NCBI GenBank assembly: GCA_016709335.1
Contig: JADJNC010000008.1
Location: 62,001-126,000 of the forward strand
Direction: 5' to 3'
Source: Candidatus Propionivibrio dominans
Lineage (GTDB): Bacteria > Pseudomonadota > Gammaproteobacteria > Burkholderiales > Rhodocyclaceae
Length of the DNA: 64,000 nt
Shown: positions 60,415 through 64,000 of the stretch, piece after piece
How the letters are laid out: each line of letters opens with the position of its first letter
Position numbering within the stretch: position 1 is the stretch's first letter
Made by a program: the position numbers and the translations under genes
The notes under the pieces: generated by a model
The model's database searches: none
What the model was told of the DNA's origin: nothing
The model's input: only the letters and a program-made list of their open reading frames with translations

Positions 60415-60996
60415 TCAGCGCTTCCTGTCCTGCTCGGCGAGGTGCGGCCATGCCATGCGCATGTAGTAGCCCATCGACCAGAGGGTCAACACGGCGGCAA
60501 TGTAGATGAGCCAGGTACCCAGGTTCTGTACATCAAGGCCGCTGATGGGTGAATGATAAAGCAGGAGCGGAATGGCAACCATCTGGGCGACCGTCTTGAT
60601 CTTGCCGATCATCGACACCGCGATGCTCTTGTGTGCGCCGATCTGCGCCATCCATTCGCGCAAGGCAGAAATGGTGATCTCGCGTCCGATGATGATCGAG
60701 GCCAGTATGGCGTCAAGCCGGCCAAGCTGAACCAGCATGATCAGCGCAGCGGCAACGACCAGTTTGTCGGCCACCGGATCGAGAAAGGCACCAAAGGCCG
60801 AGGTTTGATTCCAGCGACGGGCCAGATAACCATCCAGCCAGTCGGTCACTGCCGCGACAACAAAAATCAGGGTGGCGGCCAGGTTGCGCCCAACGTCATA
60901 AAGCCATGATTCCGGCACATAGAAAACGGCAATCATCAGCGGGATCATGACGATTCGCAGCCAGGTCAGAAGAATCGGTATGTTGACGGGCATCAA
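60415..60996 (-). CDS. pgsA: Phosphatidylglycerophosphate synthase
   Basis: 193 residues, about five helices. CDP-alcohol phosphatidyltransferase signature DWLDGYLARR followed by LDPVADKL (D-G-x2-A-R-x8-G-x3-D-x3-D). Makes phosphatidylglycerophosphate from CDP-diacylglycerol and glycerol-3-phosphate in the inner membrane. Overlaps the uvrC stop by four bases, the conserved uvrC-pgsA arrangement. Confidence 0.95.
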   Translation of the reverse strand: MMPVNIPILLTWLRIVMIPLMIAVFYVPESWLYDVGRNLAATLIFVVAAVTDWLDGYLARRWNQTSAFGAFLDPVADKLVVAAALIMLVQLGRLDAILASIIIGREITISALREWMAQIGAHKSIAVSMIGKIKTVAQMVAIPLLLYHSPISGLDVQNLGTWLIYIAAVLTLWSMGYYMRMAWPHLAEQDRKR

Positions 60997-62810
60997 TGCA
61001 ACGCCGTGTAAATTGTTTCGGCCAGCTCCCGGCTGATGCCCGGAACTGCGGTCAGTTGGTCAATCCCGGCATTGGAGATGCCTTGCAAGCCGCCAAAATG
61101 AGTAATCAGGGCCTTGCGCCGCTTCGCTCCGATGCCGGCGATCTCCTCCAGTCGAGAAGTCCGTCGTGTTTTGCTGCGTTGCGCCCGATGGCCTGAAATC
61201 GCAAAGCGGTGAGCCTCATCGCGAATTTCCTGAATCAGGTGTAGCGCCGGATGTTCCGCTGCCAATTGTACCGGTTCGCGAGCGTCAGCGAAGACAAGCA
61301 TTTCAAGCCCCGGCTTGCGCGCTTCACCTTTTGCCACGCCGAGCATCGGCAAATGCGCCAGTCCAAGCTCTTCCAGTGCCGACAAGGCCGAACCCACTTG
61401 CCCTTTGCCGCCATCGATCAGGATCAGCGCTGGCGCCACACTGTCGCCGCTGGCGACTTTTGCATACCGGCGCAGCACCACCTGGCGGATCGCGGCATAG
61501 TCGTCGCCGGGCTGGATGCCTTGAATATTGAAACGTCGATAGTCCGATTTGCGCATTCCGTTACCCTGATAGACGACACAGGAGGCCACCGTCGATTCAC
61601 CCTGCGTATGGCTGATATCGAAGCACTCGATGCGCGTTTCCTTGCCCTCCTCCACGTCCAGACTGAGAACCTCTTGCAAGGATTCAAGCCGATGTTCCTG
61701 CCGGGAGATCACGTTGCGGCGGGCCAAAATGGCCAGTTTCGCATTCTGCTCGGCCATCTCCACCCACATTTTCTGCATGGTCAGCCGGGGCTCCACGAGC
61801 GGAACCGGGCGCCCGGCAAGTTCGGCAAGCACATTGCCAAGCTCACCATCGGGGACGGCCCGATTGAGGTAAATGCGCATCGGGATCGGGTGTGCCAGAT
61901 AATGCTGGTTCAGGAAGGCGCACAGCACCTCATCCGGCGAACTGTCGGCGGCATTGCTGGGAAACTGCGTCTTGTCGCCCAGATGCCGGCCACCGCGTAC
62001 CATGGCGAGGTTCACGCAGAGCATGCCGCCCTCTTCCACCACAACTACGATATCGACGTCTTCGCCCTTGCTGCTTTCGACGTACTGTTTGTCCTGAACC
62101 TGACGCAAGGACTGAATCTGGTCGCGATAAACGGCGGCCTGCTCGAAAGCAAGTTCGCTGGCGGCCTGATCCATCGCTTGACTCAATCGCCCGATAACCT
62201 CCTGTTGCCGCCCTTGTAGGAACATCGCCGCCATCTGCACATCCTGTGCGTAAACCTCAGGAGCGACCAGATCGACGCAGGGTCCGGAGCAGCGCTTGAT
62301 CTGATGCAGCAGGCAAGGCCGTGAACGGTTGTTGAACACCGAATTTTCGCAGGTGCGCAGGCGGAACATCCTTTGCAGAAGATTGACGCTCTCACGCACG
62401 GCAAGCGATGAAGGGTAAGGGCCGAAATAGTCCGACTTGCGGTCGGTATTGCCGCGATAGAAGCCGAGTCGAGGAAATTTGTCGTGGGTGATGACGATAT
62501 ACGGATACGACTTGTCATCGCGGAAAAGAATGTTGTAGCGCGGCGAGAGGCTCTTGATCAGGTTGTTTTCGAGTAACAGCGCCTCGGCTTCCGAACGGGT
62601 TGTACTCGTTTCGACACGGGCGATCTGAGCCACCATCAGGGCGATGCGCGGACTGGGATGGTTCTCGCGGAAGTACGACGCGACGCGCTTTTTCAGATTC
62701 TTGGCCTTGCCCACATAGAGCACCTGGCCTGCGGCATCGAGCATGCGGTAAACACCGGGCAACTCGGTCAGCGTGGCGAGCAGGGCTTTGGCGTCAAACT
62801 TTTCGTGCAT
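60993..62810 (-). CDS. uvrC: UvrABC system protein C
   Basis: 605 residues. N-terminal GIY-YIG endonuclease (PGVYRMLDAAGQVLYVGKAKNL), Cys-rich region and UVR motif (about 200-235, QAASELAFEQAAVYRDQIQSL), the RNase H-like 5'-incision domain with ECFDISHTQG (Asp) and LILIDGGKGQVGSA, and two C-terminal helix-hairpin-helix motifs (IAGIGAKRRKALITHFGG, LTAVPGISRELAE). Makes both incisions in nucleotide excision repair. Full length for the family. Confidence 0.95.
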   Translation of the reverse strand: MHEKFDAKALLATLTELPGVYRMLDAAGQVLYVGKAKNLKKRVASYFRENHPSPRIALMVAQIARVETSTTRSEAEALLLENNLIKSLSPRYNILFRDDKSYPYIVITHDKFPRLGFYRGNTDRKSDYFGPYPSSLAVRESVNLLQRMFRLRTCENSVFNNRSRPCLLHQIKRCSGPCVDLVAPEVYAQDVQMAAMFLQGRQQEVIGRLSQAMDQAASELAFEQAAVYRDQIQSLRQVQDKQYVESSKGEDVDIVVVVEEGGMLCVNLAMVRGGRHLGDKTQFPSNAADSSPDEVLCAFLNQHYLAHPIPMRIYLNRAVPDGELGNVLAELAGRPVPLVEPRLTMQKMWVEMAEQNAKLAILARRNVISRQEHRLESLQEVLSLDVEEGKETRIECFDISHTQGESTVASCVVYQGNGMRKSDYRRFNIQGIQPGDDYAAIRQVVLRRYAKVASGDSVAPALILIDGGKGQVGSALSALEELGLAHLPMLGVAKGEARKPGLEMLVFADAREPVQLAAEHPALHLIQEIRDEAHRFAISGHRAQRSKTRRTSRLEEIAGIGAKRRKALITHFGGLQGISNAGIDQLTAVPGISRELAETIYTALH

Positions 62811-62867
62811 GGGGTGAGAACGGTTAGGATGTCGGCTTTGATCTTATCACGCCTGTCTGCTGCGCCC

Positions 62868-64000
62868 ATGCCCGCCTCTTCCAGCCCATCCCGATGGGAT
62901 GTTTTCTGCCAGGTTATCGACAATTACGGCGATATCGGTGTGTGCTGGCGTCTGGCGCGCCAGTTGGTTGGCGAACACGGCTTTGGCGTTCGCCTGTGGG
63001 TTGATGATCTAAGGGTCTTCCAACGGATTTGCTCGGAAATAGTTCCGCAACTTCGCATCCAGACGGTACAAGGCGTTGAAGTGCGTCACTGGGACGCCGA
63101 TTTTCCCGAAATTGACCCCGGCGATGTGGTCATCGAGGCTTTTGCCTGCCACTTGCCGGAGCGTTTCATCGCCAGCATGGCCGGGACTAAGCCAGTCCCG
63201 GTGTGGATAAACCTCGATTATCTGAGCGCCGAGGCCTGGGTATCGGGCTGCCATGCCCTGCCCTCTCCGCACCCGCGCCTGCCGCTCACCAAGTATTTTT
63301 TCTTCCCCGGCTTCAACGAAACCACTGGCGGCCTGCTGCGCGAGAGCAGGCTTGACCAGCGCAGACAGTCTTTCTGCGCTTCGCCCGAACAACAAACCGG
63401 CTTCTGGCGAACTCTCGGCTTGCCACCGCCATCTGCGGATACCCTGCTCGTTTCGCTGTTTGCCTATGAAAACCCGGCGATTGCCGATCTGCTCGATAGC
63501 TGGGCGCAGGGCAGGACGCCTGTCTGTTGTCTTGCACCGCTGACACAAACCCAATCGGTCATAGAAGCATTCGTCGCTCAGCCCTTGCAGGTCGGCGATG
63601 CGCTCCGCCGGGGAAGCCTGGAAATCCGGATGCTGCCCTTCATCGCACAGCCCGACTATGACCAATTGCTGTGGTCGTGCGACATCAACATCGTGCGTGG
63701 CGAAGATTCCTTTGTTCGTGCTCAATGGGCAGCAAAGCCGATGCTGTGGCAGATCTACCCGCAAGACGAGGACGCGCACCTGACAAAACTCGCTGCCTTC
63801 CTCGACCTGTATTGCGCCGACCTGCCGGAAGCAAGCCGCGGGGCGGTTCGCCGTCTCTACCGGGCGTGGAATGGTGGAAAGGACGCCGGCCGGATCACCC
63901 CGGATTTGTGGGCAGAGTGGATGGATGCGCTTCCCGATCTTCGCCGGCACGCCATCGACTGGGCTGAAAAGCGGGCAAAACAGGAAGATTTGTGCAGTTG
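62868..64000 (+). CDS. earP: EF-P arginine rhamnosyltransferase EarP, 3' end beyond the window
   Basis: Open to the window edge, at least 377 residues. GT104-type glycosyltransferase: the start FCQVIDNYGDIGVCWRLARQL has the two catalytic Asp (DNYGD), then PVWINLDYLSAEAW, FFFPGFNETTGGLL and VRGEDSFVRAQWA, which binds dTDP-rhamnose (RGEDS Glu). Transfers rhamnose to the arginine at the tip of elongation factor P, which then relieves stalling at polyproline. ATG at 62868 is chosen; an in-frame ATG at 62829 would add 13 residues. efp would be expected downstream, outside the window. Divergent from uvrC. Confidence 0.9.
   Translation, partial: MPASSSPSRWDVFCQVIDNYGDIGVCWRLARQLVGEHGFGVRLWVDDLRVFQRICSEIVPQLRIQTVQGVEVRHWDADFPEIDPGDVVIEAFACHLPERFIASMAGTKPVPVWINLDYLSAEAWVSGCHALPSPHPRLPLTKYFFFPGFNETTGGLLRESRLDQRRQSFCASPEQQTGFWRTLGLPPPSADTLLVSLFAYENPAIADLLDSWAQGRTPVCCLAPLTQTQSVIEAFVAQPLQVGDALRRGSLEIRMLPFIAQPDYDQLLWSCDINIVRGEDSFVRAQWAAKPMLWQIYPQDEDAHLTKLAAFLDLYCADLPEASRGAVRRLYRAWNGGKDAGRITPDLWAEWMDALPDLRRHAIDWAEKRAKQEDLCS

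Noticed and set aside
61251..62219. 322-codon frame antisense to uvrC
   Set aside because: Shadow of uvrC; low-complexity product.
63009..63950. 313-codon frame antisense to earP
   Set aside because: earP on the plus strand has the catalytic motifs and runs off the window; the antisense frame has none.

Overview
The window reads as the chromosome of a Gram-negative betaproteobacterium, most likely a Rhodocyclales-type organism. Evidence: an EarP-type EF-P rhamnosyltransferase gene at the right edge, the cell-cycle/housekeeping run mltG-tmk-holB-pilZ-tatD, a uvrC-pgsA-tRNA block matching the gammaproteobacterial order uvrC-pgsA-glyW-cysT-leuZ, an EcoA-like YgfZ, outer-membrane lipoproteins and Tat/Sec signals. 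The taxon is an inference from gene content only.

Layout. 1-11.2 kb: a disrupted NhaD antiporter, OmpA-like lipoprotein, MarR regulator, a decayed CPA2 antiporter, then a tightly coupled plus-strand run of class I amidotransferase-fold hydrolase, intact CPA2 antiporter, GCS2-type gamma-glutamyl ligase, a beta-lactamase-fold protein without recognisable catalytic residues, and a P-type cation ATPase. 11.2-19.1 kb: ybaL-type K+/H+ antiporter, a serine-resolvase relic beside a TacA/TacT-like toxin-antitoxin pair, a DUF4914 P-loop protein, a BI-1 membrane protein, TerC and nhaR. 19.4-30.9 kb: a minus-strand ion and stress operon (universal stress proteins, Kef antiporter plus a deleted copy, CaCA exchanger, Ca2+ P-type ATPase), carbonic anhydrase, ccmE, a YqaA-type membrane protein, a second BI-1, an HPF-like protein and a second, deleted nhaR. 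30.9-35.1 kb: a DsrE-like/rhodanese pair behind a sulfane-sulfur-type operator, a methyltransferase and a SulP transporter. 35.1-41.6 kb: an uncharacterised cluster (two related metallo-beta-lactamase-fold proteins, a Crp/Fnr regulator, a small cytochrome c, a ten-helix membrane protein and two unrecognised proteins); this is the best candidate here for an undescribed system. 41.6-45.2 kb: a zinc/manganese-type ABC importer operon interrupted by a ParDE-like module and a repeat element. 45.3-57.6 kb: cell-wall and housekeeping genes (mltF, K+ channel, tadA, L,D-transpeptidase, ygfZ, mltG-tmk-holB-pilZ-tatD, exonuclease fusion). 58.0-59.9 kb: a small Fic-carrying insertion between tRNA-Leu and a copy of its 3' end. 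59.9-64 kb: tRNA cluster, pgsA, uvrC and partial earP.

Two general points. First, single-base indels break several genes, including the essential tmk, so part of the apparent decay is probably sequence error. Second, paralogue pairs are common (NhaR, BI-1, CPA2/Kef antiporters, Usp, Ca2+-type ATPases, MBL proteins), and in three cases one copy has a clean internal deletion. The first half of the window is thus an ion, pH and calcium homeostasis region that has been duplicated and partly eroded. A dispersed REP/MITE-like repeat family with a shared 12-base terminal inverted repeat occurs at least three times.
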